Assembly (NCBI GenBank): GCA_019694735.1
Contig: JAIBBJ010000194.1
Location: forward strand, 1-64,000
Source of the DNA: Gemmatimonadaceae bacterium
Lineage (GTDB): Bacteria; Gemmatimonadota; Gemmatimonadetes; Gemmatimonadales; Gemmatimonadaceae
Length of the DNA: 64,000 nucleotides
Direction of reading: 5' to 3'
Shown: positions 9,812 to 23,800 of the stretch, in pieces
Layout of the letters: each line of letters starts with the position of its first letter
How positions within the stretch are numbered: position 1 is the first letter of the stretch
Position numbers and translations under genes: made by a program
The notes under the pieces: model-generated
Told to the model about the DNA's origin: nothing
Database searches by the model: none
Seen by the model: the letters and a program-made list of their open reading frames with translations, nothing else

Positions 9812-11811
9812 GGGCGCCGCTCCACCGTCACTGCGACCGGACTCTCATCGGACTCGTTCCCCGACGCATCCACCGCGCGGATCACGTAGCGCGAGGTCGC
9901 CGTACCGGCGCGGTCGATGAACTCGAGCGTCGTCACGGGCTGCGCGGTGAGCCGCGTGCGCAGGCCGTCGGTGCGCTCCGCCCGGTAGACGACGTACCCG
10001 CGGAGATCCCGGCTGACGACGCGCTCCCAGCGGACCGTCGTGGTGCCCGCGGCGCGCACCGCGGTGACCCGGCGCGGGGCCGGGGGCTTGGCGAGATCCC
10101 GGAAGGTCAGCGTGTCGGCGAGTGGCGTGGCGCGGTTGCCGGCGGAATCGACGGCGATCACGCTCCAGCGCGTCGTCCGGCCGCGGACCGCCGTGGTGTC
10201 GCGCCACGCGAGGTCGGCGTCGCGCGGCAGCGTCGCGACCGCCACCACGGCGGCACCGGGGCTGCTGCGTTCGATCACGTAGCGGGCCACGTCCTGCGAC
10301 GGGCTGGCGGTCCACGACAGCTCGACCCAGCGCCCGAGCTGGTTGCGCACGAGGAGCGAGCGCGCCGGCTCCGGCGCCTCGTCATCCGGGATGCGCAGCG
10401 CGACCTCGGCCGGTGCCGAGACATTGCCGGAGCTGTCGACGGCCACGACCCGCCAGGTGTACGTGCGACCGGGCTCGAGCCGCGCACCGTCGTACCCCGA
10501 GTCCGCGTACGCGAGCGCGCGGAGCGGCGTGCCGGTGAGGCGTGCGAACGCGGTGTCGGCCGGCTCGCGGCGGCTCACCTCGTAGCCCCGCACGTCGCGG
10601 TCGGGCACGGCGCGCCACGAGAGGCGCGCCGTGTGACCCGCCGTCTGTACCACGGCCAGCGCCGCCGGCACGGCGGGGGCGCGGGTGTCCACGCCTCGCG
10701 TCGTCGCGGGGTTCGACGGCGGCCCGATGCGCCCGGCGTCGTCGAGCACACGGACGCGGTAGGCGTAGATCTCGCGTCCCCGCACGAGCGTGTCCACGAA
10801 CTCCGGCGTGTCGTACGGGATCGGCGAGCGGGTGATGCGGGCGTAGGAGGAATCCCCGCCGACCGATCGCTCCACGACGTAGCGCCGCGCCTGCGGCTCC
10901 GGCGGGAACGTCCAGACCACGCGGATGCGCCCATCGGCCGCCTCGGCGCCGACCCCGATGGGCGGCAGCGGACCGCGCGTCCCTGGGGCACGGATGCCCA
11001 CCTCCGGGCTCGGCGCGGAGAGGCGGCCGAGGAGATCCGCGGCCCGGATCCGGTAGCGGTGCCAACGTCCGGCGTCCGCGGTCTCGTCCGTGAATCCGGT
11101 CGAACGATCGGCAAGGCGCATGACCGGCCGCTGCGTGATGCGGACGAAGGCGCCGGTCGAGTCGGCGCGCTCGACGACGTAGGCAACGATGGGATCATCG
11201 GCCGAGGCCGTGAAGGCCGGGGCCTCCCAGGTGAGCGCCACGCGCCCATCGGTCACGCGCGCACGCGGGACGGCCGGGGCGGCGAGGACCGTGGGAACGA
11301 CGCGGACCAGGGCAGCCGCGCGGCGGCGCACGCTGTCGGGGCGCGCGAGGCGGACGAGCGACGCCTCGTAGCGGTAGGTCGCGCCGGCGACGGCGGTCGA
11401 GTCCACGAGGAGCGCGCCGAGGGCGAGCGCCGCGCGCGGCGACAGGACCTGGGCGAGACCCGCAGCGGTGCCGCCGGCGCGCAGGCGCCGCCAGACGGCG
11501 AACGCACCCTCTGCATCGGCGATCGTCTCGAGGAACGCGAGGTCCGGGCCGACGATCGTCGCGAACTCGGCGGGGCCCTGCGCGCCGACGAGCGGCGATG
11601 CCGTGAGGCTGCGACCGTCACGCGTGATGATCCACCCTTCGCCCTCGAGCGGGGGACGGCTCGGATACACATAGACGCGCCCGTCGGCGACGACGATCGC
11701 CAGCCGTGAGGGTTCCGCCGCGCCGGACGGGGCACCGACCGCGGGAGTCTGGGCGGTCGCGGGCCGCGCGACGGCCAGCGCGCCGAGGACGAGGAGGCGG
11801 AGGATGCGCAT
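9808..11811 (-). CDS. Secreted protein with about five fibronectin type III domains
   Basis: 667 aa with a signal peptide (MRILRLLVLGALAVARPATAQ). After an N-terminal beta-rich domain (about 35-175) come repeated FN3-like modules starting near residues 183, 280, 385, 480 and 573. Each has the pattern Trp (LTWEAP, VVWTFP, LSWRAV, LSWTAS, VRWERV), then a YVVERS-type strand, then a YRIRAAD- or YVIRAVDASGN-type strand. The last domain ends close to the stop (VAVTVERRP), so there is no obvious sorting tail. ATG at 9809-11811 end overlaps the stop of the 4029-aa gene as TGATG. Known: FN3 arrays are extracellular binding or spacer modules. Inferred: linker or partner of the two giant proteins of the same operon. 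Confidence 0.82.
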   Translation of the reverse strand: MRILRLLVLGALAVARPATAQTPAVGAPSGAAEPSRLAIVVADGRVYVYPSRPPLEGEGWIITRDGRSLTASPLVGAQGPAEFATIVGPDLAFLETIADAEGAFAVWRRLRAGGTAAGLAQVLSPRAALALGALLVDSTAVAGATYRYEASLVRLARPDSVRRRAAALVRVVPTVLAAPAVPRARVTDGRVALTWEAPAFTASADDPIVAYVVERADSTGAFVRITQRPVMRLADRSTGFTDETADAGRWHRYRIRAADLLGRLSAPSPEVGIRAPGTRGPLPPIGVGAEAADGRIRVVWTFPPEPQARRYVVERSVGGDSSYARITRSPIPYDTPEFVDTLVRGREIYAYRVRVLDDAGRIGPPSNPATTRGVDTRAPAVPAALAVVQTAGHTARLSWRAVPDRDVRGYEVSRREPADTAFARLTGTPLRALAYADSGYDGARLEPGRTYTWRVVAVDSSGNVSAPAEVALRIPDDEAPEPARSLLVRNQLGRWVELSWTASPSQDVARYVIERSSPGAAVVAVATLPRDADLAWRDTTAVRGRTTRWSVIAVDSAGNRATPLADTLTFRDLAKPPAPRRVTAVRAAGTTTVRWERVVSRDLRGYVVYRAERTDGLRTRLTAQPVTTLEFIDRAGTATSRYVIRAVDASGNESDESPVAVTVERRP

Positions 11812-14800
11812 CAGTGGACCATCACGATGGCCGAGGTACTCAGCACACCCGCGCCATTGCGTGCGCGCACGTACGCATAGAGCGGCGTGCCGGTCGCGAT
11901 GCTCGCCGGCAGGGTGATCATGATCGTGTTCGCGCCCGCCACCCCGGCGTACGCGCCATAGGGGACATAGACCGTGGTCTGCGACTTGGGGGCGAGCGGA
12001 TCCTGGGCCGTGCTGCCGATGGCGACCTCGAAGCCGGTGATGTGCGTCTCGGGATCATCGGCCGCGTTGACCTGCACGCGGACGACCTGCAGCTGCCGTG
12101 TGGCCTGCACCGCGGGGACCGGCGGCGGCGTGACGTCCACCGTGAGGTCGCCGCTCACGGTGCGGTCGCCGCCCACCCCGCCGCCGTTCACGGCCCGGAG
12201 GTCCACGCGATAGCTGCCGCCCGCGAGCCCCGCGACCGGGATGCGCACCGCGCGCCCGACCGCGGCCTGGCTCGCGGGCCAGTCGACCGCACCACCCGCC
12301 GGGAAGTCGCGCACGAGCGCGCCGGCGGCCGTCCGTACGCGCAACTGATAGCCGCGGACGCCGCTCTCGGGGTCGGTGGAGAGCGCCGTGAGGTAGGCGA
12401 CGAAGCCCGCGCTCGTCCAGTCGGCGCAGAAGCCGGGGGCGCTCGGGCCGGTGTTGTCACTGAACGTGACCGGACCGTACGTGAGGGGGCCGATCGCGCC
12501 GACGCCATTGATCGCACCGAAGGTGATCCAGAGCGGCCGCCCGTAGACCATCGCCGGCGACGAGGCGCGGAAGGAACTCATCAGCGCCGGGAGATCGTAC
12601 CAGCCGGTCGTGGACACGGGCCCCGTGGGGGCGATGGTGTCGACGCGCCATCCATAGCCGTAGATGCCGGACTCATCGTCCGTCGCCTGCGGGAACGTGA
12701 GCGTGATGCCGGGCACGACGGTGGGCCCGACGACCGCGTTGTCGGGTGTGACCGCCACGAGCTTGCCGTCCCACACCTTCACGCTCACGGTGCCGACGCC
12801 CTTCTGCATCACGGACGTCACGCCGCACGTCGGCACCAGGGGCTCGGTGTAGCCGGCCACGGTGAAGGTCGGCAGGACCGTGCCGAAGCTGCGCGTCGTG
12901 AGGCCGGCGATGCCGCCCGTGACCGGCGGCGTGGTGAGCACGGTGCCCGCGGGGAAGACCGGCGGCGTGAGGTCGAGCCGGAACACGGCGGAGCTGCCCA
13001 CCGGTCCGAGGATGCCCGCACCGTTCCGCGCCCGGACCTCCACGCGGAGGTCCGCGCCGCCAGGGAGGCCGAGGCCGGCGAGGGTGAGACCGGTGCGACC
13101 GCCGGCGGTGGTCCACGGCACGAGCTCCGTCACCGCGATCGGGCGCAGGGTGGCCACGCTCAGCCCGCCGAAGAGGCCGCCGGCGTTCCCGCTGCGCGTC
13201 GTGAGCTGCATGTAGTCATTGCGGACGACGCGATACGTGTACTCCTGGATGCCGCTCTCGGGATCGGTCGCGCTCCAGCTCACGAGCACGCGGTCCGGAT
13301 CCCCAGCCCAGTAGACCGGATTGCCGAGCGAGTCCGGCCGGTTGACGAGGCCGGGGAGACCGACGGTCGCGATGGACGGCGCGGACAGGTCCACGGGCGG
13401 GGTCGCGACGGAGGCGACGGGATTCGCCGCGGAGCCACGCCGGAACGTGACGGTGAAGGGCGTGTTGGTCTGGGCGGTCTCGCCGGCCCCGCCGCGCACG
13501 AGGAGCCGCTGATTCTGCGGCAGGGAGGCGCCGTTCACGTCCGTCGTGTAGACCCAGCGCCGCGCGGTGCCCTGGGCGCCGACGGTGAAGAGGGAGTCGG
13601 CGCCCTCCTGCATGAGGTACTCGTAGACGCCGTTGGGATGCGAACCGGTCCAGGTGCTCTGCACCGACGAGAGGAACCCGAAGTCGGTGACGGCGACCGT
13701 GGACGAGACGACGCGCGGGGTCTGCAGGAGTTGCGCGAGCTGTGCCTTGCGCGCGGCGAACGCGCTCGCGGCGCTGTCCGCGGGTCCGTAGACGCGGAGG
13801 TATCCGTCGTACAGGTCGAAGAGCGTGCCGACGAGCTGATACTGGCGGCGGTTGAGCGAGTCGAGCTGGGCGGTGATGCGGGCGTGCATGTCGCGCATCG
13901 CGCGGATCGTCGGGCGGGCCGCCGCATCGGCCTGCTGCACGAGCGTGCCCGCGCCGGCGCTGGCCGCGGTGAGCCCCGCGTTGGCGACGCCCCACCACGC
14001 CTGGAGGCCGAAGTTCGTGGCCTGCGTGCGGAACCAGGTCGTCTCGATGTCGAGGAAGCCCATCGCGGCCCCGTCCCCCGGATCCTGTGCCAGCCGCGTG
14101 ACGTTCGCATTCACCGTCGCCCAGTGCGTCGCGGCCTCGCTCTGGTACGCGGCGAGGATCGACTGGTCCGCGCTCCAGTACGTGAGGAGCCGCGCGCGGT
14201 GCAGCGCGATGGTATCGAGGGTCATCACCACGCGGAGCCGCTGGATCCGGTCCTCGGGATGCGAGGCGCGGGCCGCGGCGACGGCGGCGTCGATGCGGTC
14301 GTTGAGCTGCTGCACGACGGCCGCGCGCTGCGTGGCGAGCGTGTCGAGCTTCCCCTGCACCCAGGTGCGGCGCCGCATGCGGAAGTCGACGTCGGCCGCG
14401 AACTGGTGCTCGATCGCCTCGACGAGGTCGCTGTGGACCCGCGCGTAGCTCGCGAAGGACGACGGGTCCGTCGCGGTCGTCGCCGCGAGCACGGTGGCGA
14501 GGCCGGCCTCGACGTCGGCGATCTGCGTCCGCAGACGCGCCGCGCGCGCCTGCGTCGTCGCCGCCGCCGCGGTCGCCGCGGTGCGCGCCGCGGCCGCCGC
14601 CTGGTCATCGAGGTCGAACTGCGGTGGGTTCGCGACGATCATGGTCGGATTGCCCTTGGCGTCGGGCGGGCCGCTCACGAGGACCGGCGCGCCGAACTCG
14701 TAGCGTCGCACCGGGTCCGCCGGTGGGACGTACGCCGCCACCTGCTCGGCGGCGTCGAGCTCGACCCGGAGCGCGCGGATCCGTTCCTCGACCGCGGCCC

Positions 14801-17800
14801 GCCGGTCGTTGATGAGGGCGAGCTTCTGCTGCGCCTCCGCGCGGCGCTGCCGCACGATCGCGGTATCGTTCGCCGCGCTGTTGTCCATCAGCGCGCCCCG
14901 GTACCACGCGGGATAGGGGTCCGTGGAGGTCAGCGGATAGAGCCCCGCCCCGTAGGTCCCCTCGCCCGCGACGAAGGTGCCCCAGAAGACCAGCACCTCC
15001 ACCGGGTTCCACCGCTGGAAGTTCTGGTAGGCCTGGATCAGGCTCTGCTCCGAGACCGCGATCGGCGTCGCCGCGCGCTGCTGCGCCGCGGCGTCGATGC
15101 CGGCCAGGATCCGGTTCGCCTCCGCCTCGAGGTCGGCCGCGATCTGCTCGGCGTTCGCCAGCACCGCAGCGAGCTCGTCGCTCTTGCCGATGCCGCCGGA
15201 GAACCCGGCGTCGGTCACCTTCACCCACGCCTCGAACGAGAGGGCGTCGATGCCGACGACGCGGGCCGCGCCCTGCGCGTAGAGCGCGAATGCGGGATTG
15301 ACGACGAGGGCGCCGATGAGCTCGATCTGCCCCGTGATGCCCAGCGCCGTGACGTTGCCGTAGAGGCGCATGTAGGCACCGAGGTCGTTCGTGCTGGGCC
15401 GGTACCAGATGCGCATGTTCGCTCCGACATCCACGCTCAGCACGCTGACCTCGCGCTGGATCCGGAATCCCAGGTTCGCCGTGAAGCCGCTCGGCACGAC
15501 GATCACCTCGGCGTAGGACTGGATCGTCGACAGGATGACGAGATCGACGTTGCCCTTGACCGCGAACAGGTTGTTGCCGGCGAAGAACTCGATGCTGGCC
15601 GTGCCGGCGACCGTCTTCTTGATGTCGAGGACGACCGCGACCATGCCGCGCACGTACGGCGCGGGGACCCAGCCGACCTGCAGCGCGAGGTCGCCCGAGA
15701 GCTGGTCGTTCATCTTGAAGAACGTCGCCATCGCGTTGATCTGGAACGCCTGGTCGGTGATCGTCACGAGGGCGCGGCCGGCGGCGGCCGAGACGCCGTT
15801 GGTGCCGGCGACCTCGAAGCCCGCGTACAGCATGACGGCGAACTTGCCGGCCGGCGGCATCCCGATCCGGTCCGACGCCGGGCCGTTCATGCCCGCGACC
15901 GCCTTGACCATCGCGAGGTCGCTCGCCCGGGGATTCACGAACAGCCCGCCGCCGACCTCGGTGAGCGTGACGATGCCCGGGATGATGGGGACCGTGACGC
16001 TGGTCCGCAGGAAGAGGCCGGCGCGGAAGAGCTCCCCGCGCTTCCCCATCACGCCGACCAGCCCGATGCGGTAGGCCCCCATCAGCGTCCCCTCGGTCGA
16101 CAGGGCCATGTCGAAGCCGTCGGGGAACTCATCGTAGCTCATGTTCGCGGAGAACTGGATCACGCCGGGGATCTCGACGTGGAGGTTCTCCATCAGGAAG
16201 TGGTTCGTGGCGTCGTCCGACTTCACGTACACGAGCACGCGATCCACGCCGCCCGAGAAGGTCCCGGCGACGTCCACCGAGGCGCCGAGGTCCACGAAGG
16301 TCGACACCCCGACGAGCACCGAGTCGCGCACGATCTCGCCATTCGCCCCCGGTGGCCGCGCGACCGGCACGTAGATGCTCGTGTCCTGGTCACTCCACGC
16401 GATGCGCCCGACGACGATCTTCACGGTGTTCTGCACCGTGAACGTGCCGCCGTCGAACGCCGCCGACCCCACCCGCACCTCACCCTCGGAGGTGAAGCCG
16501 ACGTGGCGGAACCTCAGGGACCCGCCCGTCCCGCTGAGGTCCAGTCCCAGCTCGCCCGAGATGTCCACCGCAAATCCCGTATTGGTGCTGGTCGCGGTCA
16601 CCTGCGTGAACGTCAGCTTCACCGGCGAGAGGTCGAGCGCGATCGGGTTCGGCATCTCCAGCCCGCCGAAGGTCACCTGCCCCGCCGCGCTGATGCGCAG
16701 CCCCGGTGTCACGACGTTGCCGACGACCTTCCCGAACTGCAGGACGTTCGTCGGCTTGTTCTGGATGTAGACGTCCGCGACCACCGAGACCGCGGTGTTC
16801 GCCGCGCTCGCGAAGTCGACCTCGAGGTCGAGCCGGCGCAGGTGGAACGTGGCGATCCCGACATCGAGCTTGGTCTGCGCGCTGGCGAGGCCCGCCGGTT
16901 CGTTCAGGATGACGATGCGCCCACCGCCGGTCACCGTGCCGTCCGGGCTGATCCGCACGAAGAGCTCCTGCGGCGCCCCCTGCGCGAACGGCGCCGGGAG
17001 CTGCACGTCCCCCCGCAGCTCGAGCGCGTTCTGTACGATCGCCACGCGCGTCAGCCGCGCGACGCTGTCGACGATCACGATCGGCTTCGAGATGAAGTCG
17101 GCGCCCTGCAGGCCGACCTGCCCGTCGGTGCCGATCCGGAGGCCGATGAAGCGCGTCGTGTTCTCCAGCATCGTCACGTAGCCGGAGAGCGTGAACCGGA
17201 AGATGCCGCGGTCGAACTGCACCCCGATCGCCGGGGCGACCTGCTGCGTCCCGACGGTCGAGTCCCGGAGCGCGAACCGCGCACCGAAGAGTTCGAACTC
17301 CCGGGTGTTGGCCGGCGCGGTCACGGAGATGCTCGGCACCTGGATGCCGGCCGTGCCGATCGAGAGGTCCTCGACGCCGAGCGAGAAGCCCGGGGCGAGA
17401 GACGGCAGGCGCACCGACCCGCCGAGCACGACCGAGAACGCCTGGGCGGACGCGTTCACCGCGAGCGCCGGCGCGGCCCCGTTCTCGAGCCGCAGCTCCG
17501 CCATCCCGATCGGGATCGGCGTCTCGGGGTCGCTGATGTCGGCCGTGCCCCGGAAGCCGTTCTGGTCGATGGATGCCGCGAGGTGGATCACCCGGCCGCT
17601 GCCATCCGGCTTCCTGAGGAGCGAGGACCGGATCCCGCCCGAGATCCGGACGATGTTGGCGTTGGGTGCCAGGGTGAGCTCGGCGCCGGTGAACGCGAGC
17701 GACAGCGTGTCACCGAGCAGCGTCGCCTCGGCGATGGGCGTGCGCGTCGGGTCGAAGGTCTCGCTGTAGTCGCCCAGCTCCACCGTGCCGGTGATGCCGG

Positions 17801-20800
17801 CGCCGGTGATGACCAGGTCGCGGAAGTCCAGGTCGATGTCGGCAAGGGGCCCCGGCAGCTTGGCGTGCGCGCCCGCCTTGAGCCGGAAGCCGCCGGTGTC
17901 GGCGGCGAAGCCGAGCTGCGTGATCGCGACCGGGAGGCCCTCGAGCGGGATCAGCGACTGGCCCTCGGCCGCCGTCAGGGCGAGGCCGCCCGACACCGGT
18001 CGCATCGTGCGCGAGTTCAGCACCAGGTCGAACTCGGCCTGTACCTGCGGCACCGTCCCGTTCTGCTGGGCGAGCCCGGGGATCGCGAGCGTGACGCGCT
18101 CGTTCGGCCGCGTCCGGACCCGCACGGTCTGGCCGCTGAAGGTCGTCTCGACGAGGAGGCGCGTCGTGTCGGCCGGGTCCCGGAGCTGCAGGTACGCCGT
18201 CTCGACGCTCGGTACGCCGAGGCGCGCCGGCACCGGGAGCACCGCGAACACGTTGCCCGGCCAGAAGCCGCTCGAGTCCGCGTACGCGATGAGGTCGTTG
18301 CCCGCATTGCGCAGTTCGATGCGGCCGCGCGTGATGCCGATGCGGCCCGCGGTGCTGATCGTGAAGCCGTCCAGGAAGGCGCCGGCGAGCGATGCGTACT
18401 CCGTGCCGTTGAACCCGAGCGAGGCCGTGGCAGTCCCGCTGACGTGGAACCCCAGCGAGTCGATGACCGCGCCCTGCGGCAGGACGAGCCGAGCCGAGGC
18501 TGCGCCGCCGCGGGGCGTCGACACCGGGTACACGCCGAAGAGGAGGGACCCGTCATCCGGGAGCTCGAACCCGACGGCCGCGTCCGCCGTGAGCCGCACG
18601 CGGCCGCTCCGCAGCCTGAGCGTGTTGAGGTCGAAGGCGACGTTCTCGAACGCGACGTCGACCCCGGCGCCCTCGTTGGTGCGCAGTTCGCCCGTCGCGC
18701 CGAACGCGAGCTCGTCGCGTGTCAACGACGCGGTGTCCACCACGAGGCGCAGGAAGGGATTGTTCGGGTCGGGCGCCCAGAAGAAGGGCCGGTCGATCGC
18801 GATCGCGGCGTCGAGCACGCGGCCCTCGTCCACGTCGAGCCGCAGGCGTCCGGTCGCCGAGACCGTCTGCCCGGCGGCCGCACCCGGCACCGTGAGCGTC
18901 GCGGCGGCGTCGAGCGCGACGTCCACGCGCTGGCGCGCCGCGTCCCAGCCGAACGAGACCGTGCTGGTGCCGAACGTCAGGTCGAACGGCCCGAGGTCCA
19001 TCGGACAGCGGGGCAGCACGTTCCGCACGGACCCGCGGATGGTGCCATTGCTGGCGAGGAACAGCGTGTCCGCCCCCGGGACCAGCGGCAGCATCCGCTG
19101 CGCCGGGTCGCAGGCCATCAGGTCCGGGAGGCGCAGGTCGGCGAGCACGCCGATGCGCACGTCGGGCGCCGCGCCGTCCACGACGCGGAACGAGCCGAAC
19201 GCGCCGCGGATGTCGGCGACCGGCGTACGGATCGGGACGGGGATCTCGATGGGCTCGAAGCGGCCGCTGAGCTGGCCGCCCTGCACCCCCACATCGAGCG
19301 CCCGCAGCACGAGTCGCGCCGCCTGACCCTCCACCGCTGACGGGAGGTCCTCCACCGAGAACTCGAGGTCCACCCCGAAGTCGAGGCTCGGCGGCGCCGC
19401 GCCGGCGAACCAGTCCCAGCGGAACTCGCTGACCCGGTAGGCGAGCGCGCGCACGCCGAACCCGCCGACCCGGAGCCCGGGCCCCGACGGGGCGAACGGA
19501 TTCGTCGCGTCCACTTGCGTGGGGAACGACGTGACCTCCACCGCGGGGATCACCAGTCCGCGCGGCGTGATGCGGATGTCGCGCACCTCCGGCAGCGCGA
19601 GACTGTCGAGCGCCGGCACCATGAGGCCGAGGTCGAACAGGAGTTCGAAGTCGAACTGCCGCCGGGCGAAGTCCCACCGGAAGGTCGGCGCGCGCGCACG
19701 GCCGAGGCGCAGATCCACGCCGGGCAGACGCAGGGTCGTCAGCGAGTCCGTCGCCGCGAAGTCCACGAGGGCGGCCTCCGTCGGCGACAGGCGGAAGGTC
19801 GCCGCGGCGACGGTGCGCTCGGCTTGGGTCGCGATGTCCTGCATCCCGAGCCGGCCGGGGAGCCGTACCTCCCACCGGAAGTCGCTCCCGATCCGGCCCG
19901 ACGCCTCGAACCGCAGCGTGTCGAGATGGAAGCGGACGGCCGATGACCCCTCGACCAGCGGCAGCGCGCCGGTGAACGGCTGCGACACGCTCGCCTCGAT
20001 CGCGCCGTCCCCCACCACGCCGAGGGCGAGGCGCATCGGCGCCTGCCCGGGGAACAGGTCGAGGCGGCCCGTCGCGGTGAAGCGGACGGGCACGTCGGGT
20101 CGCGCCCGCAGCATTAGCGAGTCGAGGACGAACGGGAAGCCGGGGATCGCGAAGTCGTCCGCAGCCGCGCCGGCATTGGTGGCGATGATCTCGCCGGCGA
20201 TGGGCCGCCACGTCCCCTGCTGCAGCGTGAGGTCCATCGCGATCGCGGCACTCGGCGCTGCCGTGCGGCTCCCCTGCAGCGCGGGGACCGCGATGCGCAG
20301 CGGTGTCCCGGGCTTGGTGCGGATCCGCGGCCCGTCGTTCGTCTCGCTCATCTCGACGAGCAGGTTCCGCTGGGCGTCGCGCAGCACGATGTACGCGGTG
20401 CGCCGGTCCGGCAGGAAGAGCGTGTCGGGCAGCACCGTCTGCACGAGTTCGCCGAGCGCGATGTGCCATCCCCCGGCGTCCAGGTACGCGATCGGGTACT
20501 GCCGCACCTTGAAGAGCGCCCGGCCCTCGGCGACGCGGGCCTGGGCGGGCTTCATCGCGAAGTTCTCGAACGAGACGCTCGCCGAATCGAAGCGCGACTT
20601 CGCGAACGCCGCCTGCGCAGGTGCCACGCCGTTGATGCGCATGCCCGTCGCATCGAGCGTCGGGGTCGTCGGCAACTGCAGGCGGATGTTCCCGAACGTG
20701 CTGGTGGGATCGAACGGCGCGGTCGCGTCGACGAGCGTGAAGCCCAGGATGTTCGTGCCCGAGGCCGTGCGGCCGGCGGCATTCAGCGCCCCGGTGCCCC

Positions 20801-23800
20801 CGGAGTCCACCGCCCCGCCGATCGTCGCGGCGCCCAGGGCGAGCGCCGAGCTGAAGGGCGAGGACTCGAGCGCGAGCCGCCCGTCGAACGTCACCGTCCC
20901 CGCCGCGACATCCCCGGTCACCGGGTCGAGTCGCACCCGGTTGAAGGTGACGCCCGTCGTGTCGGTGTGGCTGAGGTACGTCGTGTCCTTCGCGGTGCCC
21001 GTCGGGAGCTGCCGTTCGCTGCGGGAGACGAGCGTGCGTTGCCGCCCGTCGATCGTGAGGCCCGTGGTATCGAGGACGGCGCTGGCGACGATGAACTTCA
21101 GGAACCCGACCTCGAGCTTGAACGGCCCCTTGAGCTCGATCCGCCCGCTCAGCAGCCGCGAGCCGATCCAGTCGAGCCGCGCCTGCGCCCGCGCCGTGTC
21201 CGATGCACCGCCCAGCAGGCCGCTGCCGGCCGAGGTCGCGGCGGAGCCGGCCTGCCCGACGAGGCTCGAGTCCTTCTTGGTGGAATCGGCCTTCGCAGTC
21301 GTGTCCTTCTTCTCGTCCACGCGGCTGAAGTCGACCTTGACGGCGCCGTCGTAGATCGCGGTCTGCGCACCGGTGGTGTCGATGCCGAGCGTGAAGGTGC
21401 CGCCCGCCAGCTCCAGCTTCGCGAACTTCAGGTCGAAGTTGCGGAAGCTCTCGGCGAAGGCGCTCGCCCGCCCGATCAGGCGCCCGGTCTGCGTGAGCCG
21501 GATGTCCCCCTCGAGCGCCGCGCGCGGGGGCCCGCCGATGCATCCGAGTATCGGGATGCCGCAGTCCAGCTTCTCGTGCGTGACCACGGCGTCGACCGAC
21601 GGCAGTGACGTCGCGTGGGGGACGCTGTCGAGCGCGACCGCGACCTGGCCGTTCACGCGCAGGATGAGCGCGTGGAGGTTCTCGGCGGCGTACAGCCGGC
21701 ACCCGGACTCACCGAAGTCGTTGCCCTTCAGGTTCGCGGTCAGCGCGCCGGCACGCAGGATCAGGGTGTCGACCTCGAACGTCGTCCCGGTCAGGCACTC
21801 GGAGTTCGCGGGCGCGATGCGCGGCAGCCGGATCCAGCTGTCCTTCGAGCCCCACTCGAAGCCGGGGTCGAGGCGGCCGAGCCATCGCCGGTACGTCATC
21901 AGGCCGCCACGGAATCCCATGGTCCGGGGCACGATCCCGATGCCGGCCGCCTCGGCATAGCCGTTCACCGACGCGCCTGGGGATCCCGAACCCCAGCTCG
22001 GCAGCGTCACACCATTCTCGTCGAGCCGCACGTCGGCGATCGTCGAGAGCCCGAGCGTCTCGATGCCGCGCACGGCCGGCTGCAGGTCCACGAGCGCACG
22101 CCAGGTGAACGTGCCACCGGGCTGGTACTCGAGCCGGTCCACGCGGAGGTTCGAGAGCCCCATCCGCACCCAGCCGAAGTCGGCTACCGCTTCGCCGGCG
22201 GAGCAGGCCGCCCGCTCGTCCTCGCGCGCGATGCCGTCGCGCGAGAACACCATCGTGAAGTGCAGGGTGCAGTCCTGCCGCTCGGACCCGAACACGCTGA
22301 AGGTCGCCGGGGCGCGCAGGTCGGTACCGAGCGTGTCCGTGAGGAAGTCCGCGCCCAACGCTCCGGCGACCGTCCCGAAGCTGAGCAGCGACGCGCTGAT
22401 CGTGGTGTCGGGCCGGAAGCCGCGCGTCGGGTCGCAGAAGACCGGCAACCGCACCACGCCCTGTTCCATCGCCCCGGCCGCCGGGCAGCCGACCTCCTGC
22501 TCGAAGAGCATCACCTGACCGGTGAACTCGAGCCGCCCCTCGGGGAGCGAGAGGCGAGCGCCCGTCGCCGCGTACTGCACCGGCGCCCGCCCCACGCGGA
22601 CGACCGGCGCGGCGACGGTGCCCGTGCCTTCGAGACGGCCGACGAGCCCGCCAGGCGTCAGCTGCGCGCTGCCGGCGAGCGGCACCGCCGACTGCCCCGG
22701 CACCTTCAGGGTCGCGGTCGCCCGGAATCCCGCGGTCGCGTCGAACACGAGCGGCCCGAGCGTGACGAGTTGCGCGACGTCGCGCGCGAGCAACCCGGCC
22801 GGGGCGGCGAGCTCGAGCCGCCCGTCCAACACCGCGAACACACCGCCGCGCAGCCCGACGCGCAGGTCCTGCAGCATCACCTGCTGTGGCGCGAACCCGA
22901 GCGCGGGCGCGAACTCGACGACCGCGGGGCCCGAGAGCCCGAGATCGAGGTCCCCGCGGTCCACCTTCAGGGCCGCGAGCTTGGTCAGCCGCGCGACGCC
23001 CGGCACGAGGTCGATCGCCTCCGGCAGCTCGAGCCCCTTCCGCAGCGGCTGCAGCAGCTCGTCGGCCATCGCGAACGACCAGATCTCGGAGGCGATGCCG
23101 TCGCGGAACAGCTGTCGGCCGTCCGCGTCGACCGCCCGCACCTGCCAGGCATACCGCTTCGTTCGCTCCAGCTGCAGGGCATCCAGGGGATAGAGCAGGA
23201 ACGGCGTGTTCGTCACCGTCCGGAGCACCGGGATGTTCGCCTCGAGCGCCGCGCGCGGCACCTGCGTGCCGAGCAGCTCGACCACCGTCACTTCATAGGA
23301 GACGGGGACCGTGGGCGGCGCCAGCACCGGTGTCCACTGCAGGAACGGCTGGGTCGCGATCACGGTCTCGCCGTCCTGCGGCGACAACAGCTGCGGCGGG
23401 TCAGGCTGGAGGATCGAGAAGTCGGCGCAGGCCTCGGTGGCGACGGTCCCGGCGGTCCCGATCAGCACGCGGGCGCAGGCGCGGTAGTTCCCCTCCGGGA
23501 GCTGGCCCGTCTTCTGCACCGCATCGGTGATCGCGATGTTCCGCGAGACGGTCGTCCACTCGGTCACCGCGTCACGGACCGAGTAGAGGAATGAGGTCGG
23601 GCCCCCCGGCACCGTGACACTGGGGCTCTCCGTCACCCCGACCTGGCCGCGCTCAAGGCTCGTCAGGGTGACCCTGACGCGGAAGTCCGTGGCTCCGGTT
23701 CCGGTATAGGTAAGTGCCAGGAGCGCCGTGGACGGGACCTGCTCCCAATCCGACACGTACGGGCTGGGCGTCGGGCTGATCGTCAGCGCTCCGGTCCAGT

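Noticed and set aside
11706-19340. 2544-aa open frame on the plus strand, opposite the giant gene
   Set aside because: Arg/His/Glu-rich composition typical of the antisense frame of GC-rich coding DNA. The minus-strand frame has a signal peptide and recognisable domains.
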